From: Nocardia acididurans
GTDB lineage: Bacteria > Actinomycetota > Actinomycetes > Mycobacteriales > Mycobacteriaceae
NCBI RefSeq assembly: GCF_016741815.1
Contig: NZ_JAERRJ010000022.1
Location: 1-62,302, forward strand
Length of the DNA stretch: 62,302 bases
Reading direction: 5' to 3'
Position numbers and translations under genes: made by a program. The notes under the pieces are model-generated. The model was not told the origin of the DNA. It was given only the letters and a program-made list of their open reading frames with translations, and searched no databases. This document shows, in pieces, positions 8,112 to 16,975 of this stretch (the stretch's first letter is position 1; the number at the start of each line of letters is the position of its first letter).

Positions 8112-8843
8112 TCATGACATATGCAGCGCCTTGGCGGTCGGCGAGTTCGGGGTCCGCGCCGGGTCCGGGTACGTGCGCAGCACGCGATCGGCGGTTCCCG
8201 TCGTGGTCACCGTGAACCAATAGTGCTCGTTCTTGAAATGGTGCAGGCGATGGTTCTTGCGGACGGCTTTGAAAAGGCGGCCCGTGGGCTGGTAGTCGGT
8301 GTGGATGAGGTAGTGGGTCCACTCGTAGTAGAGGCCCAGGATGCCTACCAGGACAAGGAAAGTCAGGCCGAGGGCGGGGCGGGGGAAGGCGAGGAGGGTG
8401 ATCGCCAGGAGGGCGGGGACCAGCCAGAGGAAGGTCTGCCAGGGGATGAAGATCAGGGGGATGTCGCGTGGGTTCGAGTGGTGCTCACGGTGTTTGCGGG
8501 CGAGCAGGGAATCCACGGTGACGGGGCCCAGGCGGCGGGGACGCCAGTGCAGGATGAAGACGTGGATGAGCCATTCCACCACTGGGAATGCCGCCAGCAT
8601 GATCAGCGGGACCAGGGCGTCGGTGATCTGCCAGTCGCCCAGGGCGATTCGGGCTGCGAGGGCTCCGATCAGGATGGCGGCGATGATCCACGGGGTGGGG
8701 TGGCGGAGCCATTCGCGGAAGGCCGCGTCCAGAGAAAGCTTTGTGCGGCGCGAGGATTCGGCATCGTCGGCGGCCAGGCGGGCGTGCGCGCGGCGGTCGA
8801 CCTCGGCGTCGGGGACGCGACGGTCAGGGTTGATCGGGGTCAT
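8112..8843 (-). CDS. fatty acid hydroxylase / sterol desaturase-family membrane di-iron protein
   Basis: The protein has 243 residues with several membrane helices. The histidine clusters of the family are all present: EWLIHVFILHW, KHREHHSN, EWTHYLIHTDY and KNHRLHHFKNEHYWF, in the order expected for an integral-membrane di-iron oxygenase. Members hydroxylate or desaturate fatty acids, sterols or carotenoids; the substrate here cannot be read off. The ATG at 8841-8843 has AGGAGG upstream, while the in-frame extension to 9086 is only the shadow of the GntR gene. It overlaps the GntR gene by 20 bp and is followed within 7 bp by the lipoprotein gene. Confidence 0.85.
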   Translation of the reverse strand: MTPINPDRRVPDAEVDRRAHARLAADDAESSRRTKLSLDAAFREWLRHPTPWIIAAILIGALAARIALGDWQITDALVPLIMLAAFPVVEWLIHVFILHWRPRRLGPVTVDSLLARKHREHHSNPRDIPLIFIPWQTFLWLVPALLAITLLAFPRPALGLTFLVLVGILGLYYEWTHYLIHTDYQPTGRLFKAVRKNHRLHHFKNEHYWFTVTTTGTADRVLRTYPDPARTPNSPTAKALHMS

Positions 8844-9564
8844 GGTGCGCCTCCTGTAGACGGCGGATGAAAGTGGTGAATTCCGTTGTCGCCAGGGACA
8901 ACAGTTCCGTGGCGGCGGTGCGGGCCGCCGGGGCGTCACCGGCGGCGACGGCGTCGGCCAGGGCGCGGTAGCGCTCGGCGTGACCGACCTCGGCGGCCAT
9001 GACCGAGGCCAGGGCCGCCATGGCGGGCTCGTAGACCGCGCGCAGGTTGTTGAACATGAGGCGGTAGACGATGGAGTCGGCGGCATCGACCAGGTGATCC
9101 CAGAAGATCAGCGCGAAACGCTGCTGGGTGATCGGATCGTCGTGGGCGACAAGCTGATCCACTGCCTCACGCAGGGCGGGGACGATGGCCTCACCCCCGC
9201 GTTCGGCGGCCAGGCCCGCGATTTCGCGGCCCATGGCCTCGCGGGTCTCCAGAATGCTGCGCAGCACCGCGTGATCGAGCTCGCCGTGCCGGAAGATCAG
9301 GCGCGGCAGCATGTCCAGGCCGCCGAAACGGCGGAAGTCGCGGACGGTGGTGCCACCGCCCTGCCGCACCTCCACCAGGCCGGTGTGCGCGAGGCGCTGT
9401 AGCGCCTCCCGCACGGTCGGGCGGGATACGCCGAGCGCCTCGGCCAGTTGACGCTCGGCGGGCAGGGTCGCCCCGGGTTCCAGTTCACCGTCCAGCACGG
9501 TGTCCACCAGCTGGTCGAAAACCTCGTCCGGGACGGTCCTGCGATCGATCCGCTTCAGCGCCAT
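8824..9564 (-). CDS. GntR-family (FadR-like) transcriptional regulator
   Basis: The protein has 246 residues. The winged helix covers about residues 5-72 (DEVFDQLVDTVLDGEL, LPAERQLAEALGVSRPTVREALQRL), with GLVEVRQGGGTTV as the wing. An all-helical FCD effector domain follows, with the EMGREIA / DHLVDAADS / HAERYRALADAVAAGD segments usual for FadR types. The ATG 9564 opens the conserved region. The gene overlaps the downstream fatty acid hydroxylase by 20 bp, which strongly suggests it controls that enzyme. Repeats TGGTCAGA at 9587 and 9602, just upstream, fit an autoregulatory operator. Confidence 0.88.
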   Translation of the reverse strand: MALKRIDRRTVPDEVFDQLVDTVLDGELEPGATLPAERQLAEALGVSRPTVREALQRLAHTGLVEVRQGGGTTVRDFRRFGGLDMLPRLIFRHGELDHAVLRSILETREAMGREIAGLAAERGGEAIVPALREAVDQLVAHDDPITQQRFALIFWDHLVDAADSIVYRLMFNNLRAVYEPAMAALASVMAAEVGHAERYRALADAVAAGDAPAARTAATELLSLATTEFTTFIRRLQEAHHDPDQP

Positions 9565-9585
9565 GCCACGACGGTACGGGGCCGA

Positions 9586-9613
9586 TTGGTCAGAGGTCAA
9601 GTGGTCAGACCAA
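9586..9613. promoter_or_regulatory. GntR-type operator, tandem TGGTCAGA sites
   Basis: TGGTCAGACCA (9602-9612) is a perfect 5-1-5 palindrome of the FadR-like TGGTC/GACCA type. The half site TGGTCAGA is repeated 15 bp earlier at 9587-9594. Both lie 20-50 bp upstream of the GntR start, so autoregulation of the GntR-hydroxylase-lipoprotein operon is likely. Confidence 0.6.
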
Positions 9614-9726
9614 TTTGATTTCGCGCAGGTAGGGACACTGTTACGGAGCTAACGCTCGGGTCGAGCACTCCGGGCCGGCCCGACGACGGCGAAACTCCGG
9701 CCTATCGGCGCGGCATGCCCGACAAC

Positions 9727-10653
9727 TCAGTCCTTGACCGGCGGAGTGTCCTTGGAGCTGGTGCGCGTGGCTCCCGCCGAGGCAGCGACCACGCAGACGA
9801 CACCGGCCCATTGACCGAAGCCGAGGACCTGGCCCAGGACGAGCAGGCCCGCGAGCGCGGCGACCGCCGGTTCCAGGCTCATCAAGACGCCGAAGACGCG
9901 CGGCGGAATGCGGCGCAGGGCTTCGAGTTCCAAGGAATACGGGACCACCGAGGACAGCAGGGCCACCGCGAAACCTACGGCCAGGACGGCGGGATCGAGC
10001 AGGGCGCTGCCCGCTTCGGCAATGCCGATCGGGGCGATGAGAAGACCGCCGAAAGCCATGGCCAGCGCCAAACCGCCGCCGCCACTGGTCCGTTCACCGA
10101 GTTTGGCGCTGAGCAGAATGTAGGCCGCCCAGAAGGCTCCCGCCGCCAGCGCCAGCAGAACGCCGGTCATGGAAACGTCGCCGTCGGCCTGAGTGAGGAG
10201 CACGACACCACCGAAGGCCAGCAACGCCCACACGGGGTCTATCCATTTGCGGGAACCGGCGAGTGCGACGGCCAGGGGGCCGAGGAATTCGATCGTCACC
10301 GCCATGCCCAGGGGGATGCGGTCGATGGCCTCGTAGAAACACAGGTTCATCGAACCCAGGACCGCGCCGTAGGCCAGCACCACCGGGATCGCACGGCGAT
10401 CGACGCGCAGGGCCGAACGCCAGACGACGAGCAGCACAATGCCCGCGAAACCCAGACGGAGGCCGACCGCACCGGCCGGGCCGATCGAGCCGAAGAGCTG
10501 TTTGGCGAAGGCCGCGCCCAACTGCACGCTGACGATGCCGCCCATGACCAGGGCGGTCGGCGGCATGCCGCCGAGCCCCTGCCAGGCGGGCAGGCGGCGG
10601 AAGGACGGTCTGCCCGTGGATCTGCGCGGACCGTCGATACCGATCGCCACCAT
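9727..10653 (-). CDS. EamA/RhtA-like drug/metabolite exporter
   Basis: The protein has 308 residues and about ten membrane helices, arranged as two EamA repeats. Typical segments are GLRLGFAGIVLLVVWR, SMNLCFYEAIDRIPLGMAVTIEFLGPLAVAL and, in the second repeat, VVPYSLELEALRRIPPRVFGVLMSLEPAVAALAG. The IPLGMAVTIEF and LMSLEPAVAAL signatures are close to RhtA, the threonine/homoserine exporter, so amino acid efflux is possible but not proved. AGGAGGAG precedes the ATG at 10653. It follows recG on the same strand by about 80 bp but has no obvious functional link. Confidence 0.82.
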   Translation of the reverse strand: MVAIGIDGPRRSTGRPSFRRLPAWQGLGGMPPTALVMGGIVSVQLGAAFAKQLFGSIGPAGAVGLRLGFAGIVLLVVWRSALRVDRRAIPVVLAYGAVLGSMNLCFYEAIDRIPLGMAVTIEFLGPLAVALAGSRKWIDPVWALLAFGGVVLLTQADGDVSMTGVLLALAAGAFWAAYILLSAKLGERTSGGGGLALAMAFGGLLIAPIGIAEAGSALLDPAVLAVGFAVALLSSVVPYSLELEALRRIPPRVFGVLMSLEPAVAALAGLLVLGQVLGFGQWAGVVCVVAASAGATRTSSKDTPPVKD

Positions 10654-10732
10654 GCGTACTCCTCCTACGGTTCGCCCCCGGAAAACCGGACCGGCGTCGA
10701 TCCGCCCCCACCGGCCCTGCCGACTACATCGG

Positions 10733-13009
10733 CTACGACTTGGCCAGATATTCCAGGCGCTCGCCGTCCACGGCGGCGCGCATCATGCTCGCCAGGCCCG
10801 GATGCTTCTTCAGGCCCGGATCCGACTCCACCACCTCACGCGCCAATTGCTGTGCGGCGGTGATGACTTCGAGGTCGTCGAGCAGGGAGAGCAGGCGCAG
10901 GCTGCGGGCGGTGCCGGACTGCGCGGAGCCGAGCACATCACCTTCCCGGCGCTGGCGCAGGTCGAGGACGGCCAGTTCGAAACCGTCGTTCGTGGCCGCC
11001 ACGGCTTCCAGACGGGCCATGGCGGTACCGACCGGATTGGTCTCGGTGATGAGCAGGCAGAGACCCGGATGCTTACCTCGGCCGACACGGCCGCGCAGCT
11101 GATGCAGCTGGCTGACGCCGAAACGATCCGCGTCCACGATCGCCATGATGGTGGCGTTCGGGACGTCGACGCCGACCTCGACGACCGTGGTGGAGACCAG
11201 GACGTCGATCTCGTGATCGTTGAGGGCCCGCATGACACGGTCCTTCTCGTCACCGGGGAGGCGGCCGTGCAGCAGGCCCACGCGTAGGTCCTTCAGCGGG
11301 CCGGTGCGCAGCATCTCGTAGACGTCGAGCACCGAATGCGTGGTGGGGCCTTCCTTCTCCTCCTCGGACTTCTTGCGGCCCTTGGCTTTCGAACCCTTGC
11401 CGTTCTCCTCGTCGTCACCGATGCGCGAGCAGACGACATAGGCTTGACGGCCCGCCTGCACCTCCTCGTGAATGCGCTCCCAGGCGCGATCCACCCAGGA
11501 CGGCTTCACCTTGGCCGGAACGACTTTCGAGACGATCGGCGAACGACCGCGCGGAAGCTGGGTCAGCACCGAGGTTTCCAGATCGCCCAGCGTGGTCATG
11601 GCGATGGTGCGCGGGATCGGGGTGGCCGTCATGACCAGCAGATGCGGGCTGACGCCGTTCTTCGCCTTGGCGCGCAAGGCATCCCGCTGCTCCACGCCGA
11701 AGCGGTGCTGCTCGTCGACCACCACCATGCCGAGATCGAAGAAATCGACATTGTCCTGGATGAGGGCGTGCGTGCCGATCACCAGACCGGCCTCGCCGGT
11801 GACGGCGTCCAGCAGCGCGGCCTTCTTCTGACCGGCCGACATGGAACCGGTCACCAGCACCACCTTGGTGGCATTGTCGGCCGCGCCCAGCTCACCGGCG
11901 CTCCCGAGATCGCCGAGCATATTCTTCAGCGACCGATAGTGCTGGGCGGCAAGGACTTCCGTGGGCGCGAGCAGGGCGCACTGCCGACCGCTGTCGACCA
12001 CCTGCAGCATGGCGTGCAGGGCGACGATGGTCTTACCGGAACCCACCTCACCCTGCAGCAGGCGGTGCATGGGGTGCGGACGGGACAGGTCGGCGGAGAT
12101 CTCGTCGATGACGGTGCGCTGGCCCTCGGTCAACTCGAAGGGCAGACGCTTGTCGAAAGCCGCCGCGATGCCGTCGGTGCGCGGCGGACACGGTTCGGCG
12201 CGGCGGCCCTCGGTCTGATGGCGGCGTTCGGCCAGCACCAGCTGCAGGGCCAGGGCCTCGTCGAAACGCAGGCGGTTGCGCGCCTCCTCTATATCGGACT
12301 TGCGCTCGGGTAGGTGGATCAGGCGCAGGGCATCGGAGACCGGGGTGAGCGCATGTTCGGCGCGCAGGCTCTCCGGCAGCGGATCGTCGACCGGGTCCAG
12401 CTGATCGATGACCTGACGGACGCAGCGCAGGATGTCCCAGCTCTGCACCTTCGCCGTCGCCGGATACACGGGGATGAACTCGCGCTCGAAGAACGACATG
12501 TCCACGCCGCCCGCGCCTTTCGCGCTGTTGGCGAGACCGCGCAGCGCGCCGCCGCCGTGCACGGACGTGACCTTGTCGACCTCGCCGTCCACCTTGTTGG
12601 GCAGGATCAGATAGTCGGGGTGCGAGAGGTTCCACTGATCGGGCCGCCAGTAGTGCACGGTGCCCGACATCATCGCGCGCACGCCCTCCTTCACCAGATG
12701 GCGCACCTTGTCGCCATTGAAGAAGGTGATGTCCACCGGGCGCGGGCCGCCGCTGTCCAGCGACACCTTGAGCAGGCTGCCGCGACGGTTCTTCATCGGC
12801 CGCAGATCGGTTTTCGTCACCCGGCCGATGACCGTGATGTGCTGGCCCTCCTCCGGCTGCTCCTCCGACAGGGGCTGCCCCTGGGTGGCGTAGCGCAGCG
12901 GATAGTGTCGTAGTAGATCCTCGACCGTATTCATATCGAAGGACTCGGCCAGCTGGTCGGCGGCCTTCACCCCGAGCACATGGTCGAGCCGGTCGTTCAG
13001 TGTCGCCAT
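10733..13009 (-). CDS. recG: ATP-dependent DNA helicase RecG
   Basis: The protein has 758 residues. It begins with the RecG wedge/OB region (GQHITVIGRVTKTDLRPMKNRRGS) and continues with the helicase core: Walker A GEVGSGKT, the DEQH box (VVVDEQHRFG), TATPIPRT, and motifs V/VI (VSTTVVEVGVDVPNATIM and HQLRGRVGRGKHPG). RecG remodels stalled forks and Holliday junctions. An unusual acidic/Lys-rich insert (DDEENGKGSKAKGRKKSEEEKEG) lies between motifs IV and V. ATG 13009 begins the conserved MATLNDRLDHVLGV; the extension to 13120 overlaps the DAK2 gene. The DAK2-recG order matches M. tuberculosis. Confidence 0.95.
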   Translation of the reverse strand: MATLNDRLDHVLGVKAADQLAESFDMNTVEDLLRHYPLRYATQGQPLSEEQPEEGQHITVIGRVTKTDLRPMKNRRGSLLKVSLDSGGPRPVDITFFNGDKVRHLVKEGVRAMMSGTVHYWRPDQWNLSHPDYLILPNKVDGEVDKVTSVHGGGALRGLANSAKGAGGVDMSFFEREFIPVYPATAKVQSWDILRCVRQVIDQLDPVDDPLPESLRAEHALTPVSDALRLIHLPERKSDIEEARNRLRFDEALALQLVLAERRHQTEGRRAEPCPPRTDGIAAAFDKRLPFELTEGQRTVIDEISADLSRPHPMHRLLQGEVGSGKTIVALHAMLQVVDSGRQCALLAPTEVLAAQHYRSLKNMLGDLGSAGELGAADNATKVVLVTGSMSAGQKKAALLDAVTGEAGLVIGTHALIQDNVDFFDLGMVVVDEQHRFGVEQRDALRAKAKNGVSPHLLVMTATPIPRTIAMTTLGDLETSVLTQLPRGRSPIVSKVVPAKVKPSWVDRAWERIHEEVQAGRQAYVVCSRIGDDEENGKGSKAKGRKKSEEEKEGPTTHSVLDVYEMLRTGPLKDLRVGLLHGRLPGDEKDRVMRALNDHEIDVLVSTTVVEVGVDVPNATIMAIVDADRFGVSQLHQLRGRVGRGKHPGLCLLITETNPVGTAMARLEAVAATNDGFELAVLDLRQRREGDVLGSAQSGTARSLRLLSLLDDLEVITAAQQLAREVVESDPGLKKHPGLASMMRAAVDGERLEYLAKS

Positions 13010-13034
13010 CAGCCCATCACCTCGATCCGCACCG

Positions 13035-14879
13035 CTATTCCACCCCGATCTGCACCAGATCCACGGCCTGACCGCCGGGATAGACCACCACTTCCACACC
13101 CGGGAACCCGGCCGCCACATGCTCGGCCAGCTCCTCCGAAAGTCCTTGCGGCGCTTGCGCGCCCATCAGCATGGTCACCAATTCGCCACCGAGACCGAGC
13201 ATGCGGTCCAGCAGGGTGCGAGCGGCCGCGCGCACATCGGGGTCGATCACCACCACATCGTGACCGACCAGGCCGAGACCATCACCCGCCGCACAGGTGC
13301 CCACAATCGTGAGGGCGCGCTCCGGCGCGATACGCAAAGCGCCCCACCGGGTTCCGGCCGCGGCCTCGGACATGGCGAACGCGTCGTCGGCCGCCGCGCG
13401 CCCGGCGTCGTGCATGGACAGCGCCGCCAGCCCCTGCACCATGGAGCCGCTGGGCAGCATGAGCACCTCACGATGCCCGTCGCGCGCGGCCACACTCACC
13501 GCGACGAGTTCGTGGGCGGGCAGCGCGCCGTTCGGCAGCACCAGCACCTCCCGCTGCGGCATCCGCTGAATCGCGGCAAGCAGCACGTCGGCCGTCACCT
13601 CGCCCTCGAGCACCGCCGCGCCCGCATCCTCGAAAAGCCGCACCGCGCCCGCCCCCGATGCGACCGCCAGAATCCCCCGATCCAGCGGGCCCTGCGGCGC
13701 ATGCCCCGACACCGCCAGATTCTCGATCCGAATCCCGCTCAGCCGCCCCGCGGCCAGCCCCGCCTCCACGGCGGCACCCGCATCCGCGCAGTGCACGTGC
13801 GCCGACCACATTCCGGCCCCGTCCCCGACGACAACGACCGAATCACCGAGCCCGCCGAGCAGATCCCGCAGCTCCGCCATCCTCCGCTCATCGGTGTCGG
13901 CGAGCAGGTACATGACCTCGTACTGCGGCACGACCCTATCGTGCGAGACCGAAACATGCTGGGCAACAGCAGATTCCGGCACGGCGACGCGTGCGCCCCC
14001 GCTCGCGCCGACGGTGCCGCTGCCGGCGGCACCATTCCCGGCGGCGGTGCCGCTGCGCGCCCGATCGCTCCTCGCCTCCGCAGGCCGAGCCTGGCGGCGA
14101 TACTCCGGGCGCGCCGGGGCCTGGCCACTCGTCACCGCCACCAGTTGATCCAGCAGTACCAGCAATCCGCGAGCACCGGCGTCCACCACACCGGCTTCGC
14201 GCAGCACCCCCAATTGCGCGGGAGTCTCACCGAGCGCCTTCGCCGCACCATCGGCGGCGGCCAGCGCGACAGCGGCCAGCGACTGCTCCGAACAATCAGC
14301 GGCCCGCTCGGCCGCCCGATCGAGCACGGTCAGCATCGTCCCCTCCACCGGAGAACTCAATGCCTCCCGCACCAGCACCGCCGCCCGCCGCAACGCCCTG
14401 CGCAAGGCGGCCTCCGACAGCGGCCGGTCGCCCACCGAATCGGCGACACCGCGCAGCACCTGCGACAGGATGATCCCCGAATTCCCCCGCGCGCCCACCG
14501 TCGCGGCCCGTGCCATCGCCCCGGCGACCGCATCTGCCCGCAGCACGGACGTGATCGGGGCGGCGTCCCGCGCCGGGCCGACCTTCCCTTCGCCCGCGAC
14601 AGCCGCGGCACCGGCATTCTCAGCGACCTCGGCCGACGCATCCGCCGCCGTGGCCTGCGCGGGCGTGGCCTCCGCCGCCAACGTCTCCTCGGCGGCGATT
14701 TCGGCAGCACGCACGGCCGCGCGCATGGTGCTGAGCAGATTCGTGCCGGTATCGGCATCAGCGACGGGAAACACATTCAGCGCATTGATCTCATCCCGAT
14801 GCTCCTCCAACCCGGCCAGGCAGAGCTGCCCCCAGCGCAGTAGCGCAGTACCGTCGAGCACGTCCCCTACCCCGGGCAC
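13035..14879 (-). CDS. DAK2-domain (DhaL/FakA-like) kinase protein
   Basis: The protein has 614 residues. The N-terminal DhaL domain has the nucleotide/metal site ALNVFPVADADTGTN followed by ARGNSGIILSQ, as in FakA and YloV. The middle is an Ala/Ser/Gly-rich linker, and the C-terminal half resembles the DegV-like/accessory domain of FakA (VVVIGDG..., IQRMPQREVLVLPNGALPA). FakA-type proteins phosphorylate fatty acids bound to FakB; no FakB gene is visible here, so the substrate is open. The start is uncertain: GTG 14879 has GGAAGG nine bases upstream, while ATG 14903 and GTG 14885 are in frame. It precedes recG by 25 bp, probably as an operon. Confidence 0.82.
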   Translation of the reverse strand: MPGVGDVLDGTALLRWGQLCLAGLEEHRDEINALNVFPVADADTGTNLLSTMRAAVRAAEIAAEETLAAEATPAQATAADASAEVAENAGAAAVAGEGKVGPARDAAPITSVLRADAVAGAMARAATVGARGNSGIILSQVLRGVADSVGDRPLSEAALRRALRRAAVLVREALSSPVEGTMLTVLDRAAERAADCSEQSLAAVALAAADGAAKALGETPAQLGVLREAGVVDAGARGLLVLLDQLVAVTSGQAPARPEYRRQARPAEARSDRARSGTAAGNGAAGSGTVGASGGARVAVPESAVAQHVSVSHDRVVPQYEVMYLLADTDERRMAELRDLLGGLGDSVVVVGDGAGMWSAHVHCADAGAAVEAGLAAGRLSGIRIENLAVSGHAPQGPLDRGILAVASGAGAVRLFEDAGAAVLEGEVTADVLLAAIQRMPQREVLVLPNGALPAHELVAVSVAARDGHREVLMLPSGSMVQGLAALSMHDAGRAAADDAFAMSEAAAGTRWGALRIAPERALTIVGTCAAGDGLGLVGHDVVVIDPDVRAAARTLLDRMLGLGGELVTMLMGAQAPQGLSEELAEHVAAGFPGVEVVVYPGGQAVDLVQIGVE

Positions 14880-15194
14880 CGTCACCGTCCTTCCGCCGCA
14901 CACACCAGTCCGCCAACCCCGGCAGCCAGCCTAGTCGCCACCACCGACACCACGCTGTCATCCGCTGTTCGGACGGCGCTCATCCGATGTCACACAGGGG
15001 GCAATTGGACACGCCCGATACCGTCCGGTTACTCTTGCAGGGTTGCCGTGGCGCAGCGCCGATTCTCCCTCTCAGGTATTGGCCAGCGCCGGCCGGTGTT
15101 CTCCACCGGTAGGCACGTCCAAGACACTTAGTTTCCGGACTCGCTGTTTTCGATGCAGCGTGTCCTTACACATGACATGAAGGAGCTCGCGACT
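14880..15194. other. 315-bp gap between the DAK2 protein and rpmB
   Basis: No coding region is supported. A possible sigma-A-like promoter for rpmB is TTGGAC (15005-15010) with TACTCT (15030-15035), although the 19-base spacer is long. The resulting leader of about 160 bases contains a hairpin, CCGGTG-TTCTC-CACCGG (15093-15109), and ends with AAGGAG (15179-15184). Confidence 0.4.
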
Positions 15195-15386
15195 ATGGCT
15201 GCCGTCTGCGACGTCTGCGCCAAGGGCCCCGGCTTCGGTAAGTCGGTTTCGCACTCGCACCGGCGCACCAACCGTCGCTGGAACCCGAACATCCAGACTG
15301 TGCGTGCGCAGGTTGCCCCGGGCAACACCCGCCGGATGAACGTGTGCACCTCCTGCCTGAAGGCCGGCAAGGTCGCCCGCGGTTAA
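15195..15386 (+). CDS. rpmB: 50S ribosomal protein L28
   Basis: The protein has 63 residues beginning MAAVCDVCAKGPGFGKSVSH, with the L28 signature HSHRRTNRRWNPNIQ. Two CxxC pairs (CDVC at about 5-8 and CTSC near the end) make this the zinc-binding form of L28. AAGGAG lies 10 bases before ATG 15195; the longer ORF from 15153 is not used. It is a structural protein of the large ribosomal subunit. Actinobacteria often have a second, Cys-less L28 made under zinc limitation, which is not in this window. A strong hairpin follows at 15395-15442. Confidence 0.95.
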   Translation: MAAVCDVCAKGPGFGKSVSHSHRRTNRRWNPNIQTVRAQVAPGNTRRMNVCTSCLKAGKVARG

Positions 15387-15394
15387 TCAGTTCT

Positions 15395-15442
15395 GACGAA
15401 CGCCCCGGTACCCAGACAATGGGTCAGCCGGGGCGTTTCGTC
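15395..15442 (+). terminator. hairpin after rpmB
   Basis: AACGCCCCGG and CCGGGGCGTT pair around an inner CCCA/TGGG step, with flanking GACGA/TCGTC extending the stem. It lies 9 bases beyond the rpmB stop codon and is followed by a short T-containing tract. Confidence 0.55.
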
Positions 15443-15475
15443 GTTCCTGGGGAACAGGTCTAGCGAGGGGGTGCG

Positions 15476-15976
15476 GTGCCCGAGTGGCGGGTCGTTCCGT
15501 TGACGAGCGAGCTCGCGCGGAGCATGGCCGAATGCCATATCGATTGCTGGCGTGAGGCGTACCGGGAGCTGGTGCCGCGGCATGTGCTGGACGCCTTCGA
15601 TGTGGATCGGCGCGCGGCGGCCTGGGACAGGGCGCGCGAGGATCCGGAGCGCACGCTCATGGTGGCCGAGATCGATGGGTACGTCATCGGGTTCGCGGTC
15701 GCGGGGGCGAGCCTGGACGAGGCGCCGGTCGCCGAACGGCAGGTGAATGCCCTGTATGTGCGGTCACGCTGGTACGGGTCCGGGGTGGCGCACGATCTGA
15801 TGCGGGCGGTGCTGACCGAGGACGCGGACACCTCGCTGTGGGTGTTCGAGGAGAATCCGCGCGCCCAGGCCTTCTATCGAAAATTCGGCTTCGAACTCGA
15901 CGGACAACGCCGAGTCGAAGCCTTCACTCCCGCAAGGGAAGTGCGGATGGTGCGCCGCGTCAGCGGTCGCCGGTGA
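15476..15976 (+). CDS. GNAT-family N-acetyltransferase
   Basis: The protein has 166 residues. The GNAT fold is visible as VAEIDGYVIGFAVAG (strands 2-4), QVNALYVRSRWYGSGVAHDLMRAV (strand 4 and the acetyl-CoA loop, here RSRWYGSGVA instead of the commoner Q/RxxGxG/A) and ENPRAQAFYRKFGFELDG (the C-terminal FYxxxGF signature). The acceptor substrate is unknown. The GTG at 15476 follows GAGGGG. The 3' end overlaps the convergent secreted-protein gene by 17 bp. Confidence 0.85.
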   Translation: MPEWRVVPLTSELARSMAECHIDCWREAYRELVPRHVLDAFDVDRRAAAWDRAREDPERTLMVAEIDGYVIGFAVAGASLDEAPVAERQVNALYVRSRWYGSGVAHDLMRAVLTEDADTSLWVFEENPRAQAFYRKFGFELDGQRRVEAFTPAREVRMVRRVSGRR

Positions 15977-16214
15977 AGCAGTCCAGGTTCTGGCTGATGG
16001 TCATCGGCAGGCAGGCGATGCGCGAGGTGATGCTCGACGACATGGTGGTCGCGCTGTTGGTGTCGAACAAGCTCGCGACGGGTGCGGCAGGCTCCGGCGT
16101 GGCGGCGGCCGGCTCCAAGGTGAGGGGCGCAGCGGTTGCGGCGGCCGGGGCTGCGGCGAGCGCCGCGCCCGCGGCGAGCGCGACGAAAACACCACGGGCA
16201 GTCTTGTTCTGCAT
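15960..16214 (-). CDS. small secreted protein
   Basis: This 84-residue protein has a clear Sec signal peptide: MQNKTARGVFVALAAGAALAA, then AAATAAP as the probable cleavage site. The mature part of about 55 residues starts with an Ala/Pro-rich stretch and ends with two Cys (RIACLPM and LDCFTGDR) that could form one disulphide. I do not recognise a family. Start ATG 16214 is preferred because CAGGAG lies seven bases upstream; the upstream in-frame ATG at 16238 would place extra charged residues before the signal peptide. Confidence 0.65.
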   Translation of the reverse strand: MQNKTARGVFVALAAGAALAAAPAAATAAPLTLEPAAATPEPAAPVASLFDTNSATTMSSSITSRIACLPMTISQNLDCFTGDR

Positions 16215-16249
16215 ACACATGCTCCTGAATCGGATCAACGGATTGCGGC

Positions 16250-16957
16250 CTACGGCAGACGCCAGTCCACCGGGGCGGCACCTAATGTACCCAGCAATTC
16301 GTTCGTACGTGAGAACGGCCGCGATCCGAAGAAGCCACGCGAGGCCGACAACGGTGACGGATGGGCGGATTCGATGGACGGCGTCGAACCCAGCATGGGC
16401 TTCAACGTCGACGCGTCACGACCCCACAGAATGGCCACGAGCGGCTGGTCACGGGCCACGAGCGCCCGAATTGCCTGCTCTGTCACGGCCTCCCAGCCCT
16501 TGCCGCGATGCGAGGCCGGCTGCCCCGGCTGCACGGTCAGCACTCGGTTCAGCATGAGCACGCCCTGATCCGACCACGGCGACAGATCACCGTTGGACGG
16601 CGTCGGATGCCCGAGATCCTTGGTGTACTCGGAGAAGATGTTCGCCAGGCTGCGCGGCACCGGCGAAACATCCGGGGCCACCGAGAAACTCAGGCCCATC
16701 GGATGTCCGGGCGTCGGGTACGGATCCTGGCCGACGATCAGCACCCGCACCTTGTCGAACGGACGCTGGAAGGCGCGCAGCACGTTCTCCCCCTTGGGGA
16801 GATAGCCGCGCCCGGAAGCGTTTTCGTTCCGCAGGAATTCGCCCATCTCAGATATACGGTCAGCCACCGGTTCCAGGGCCTCGGCCCAGCCCGTATCGAT
16901 GACTTCCGACAGTGGTTTTCCACCCATGTCGGGAAAACCTATCGTGGACAGTTTCAC
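16250..16957 (-). CDS. ung: uracil-DNA glycosylase
   Basis: The protein has 235 residues and matches family 1 UDG. The water-activating motif GQDPYPTPGHPMGLSFSV is present with the catalytic Asp, and the DNA-intercalation loop HPSPLSASRGFFGSRPFS contains the catalytic His and the Leu wedge. It removes uracil arising from cytosine deamination, which matters in a high-GC genome. The GTG start at 16957 follows GAGG. It is on the same strand as thiL with an 18-bp gap, as in M. tuberculosis where ung and thiL are neighbours. Confidence 0.95.
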   Translation of the reverse strand: MKLSTIGFPDMGGKPLSEVIDTGWAEALEPVADRISEMGEFLRNENASGRGYLPKGENVLRAFQRPFDKVRVLIVGQDPYPTPGHPMGLSFSVAPDVSPVPRSLANIFSEYTKDLGHPTPSNGDLSPWSDQGVLMLNRVLTVQPGQPASHRGKGWEAVTEQAIRALVARDQPLVAILWGRDASTLKPMLGSTPSIESAHPSPLSASRGFFGSRPFSRTNELLGTLGAAPVDWRLP

Positions 16958-16975
16958 GGCGAAACCTCACCCACC

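Noticed and set aside
8824..9086. Extended N-terminus for the fatty acid hydroxylase
   Set aside because: The extension is another frame of the GntR gene; ATG 8843 with AGGAGG is the start.
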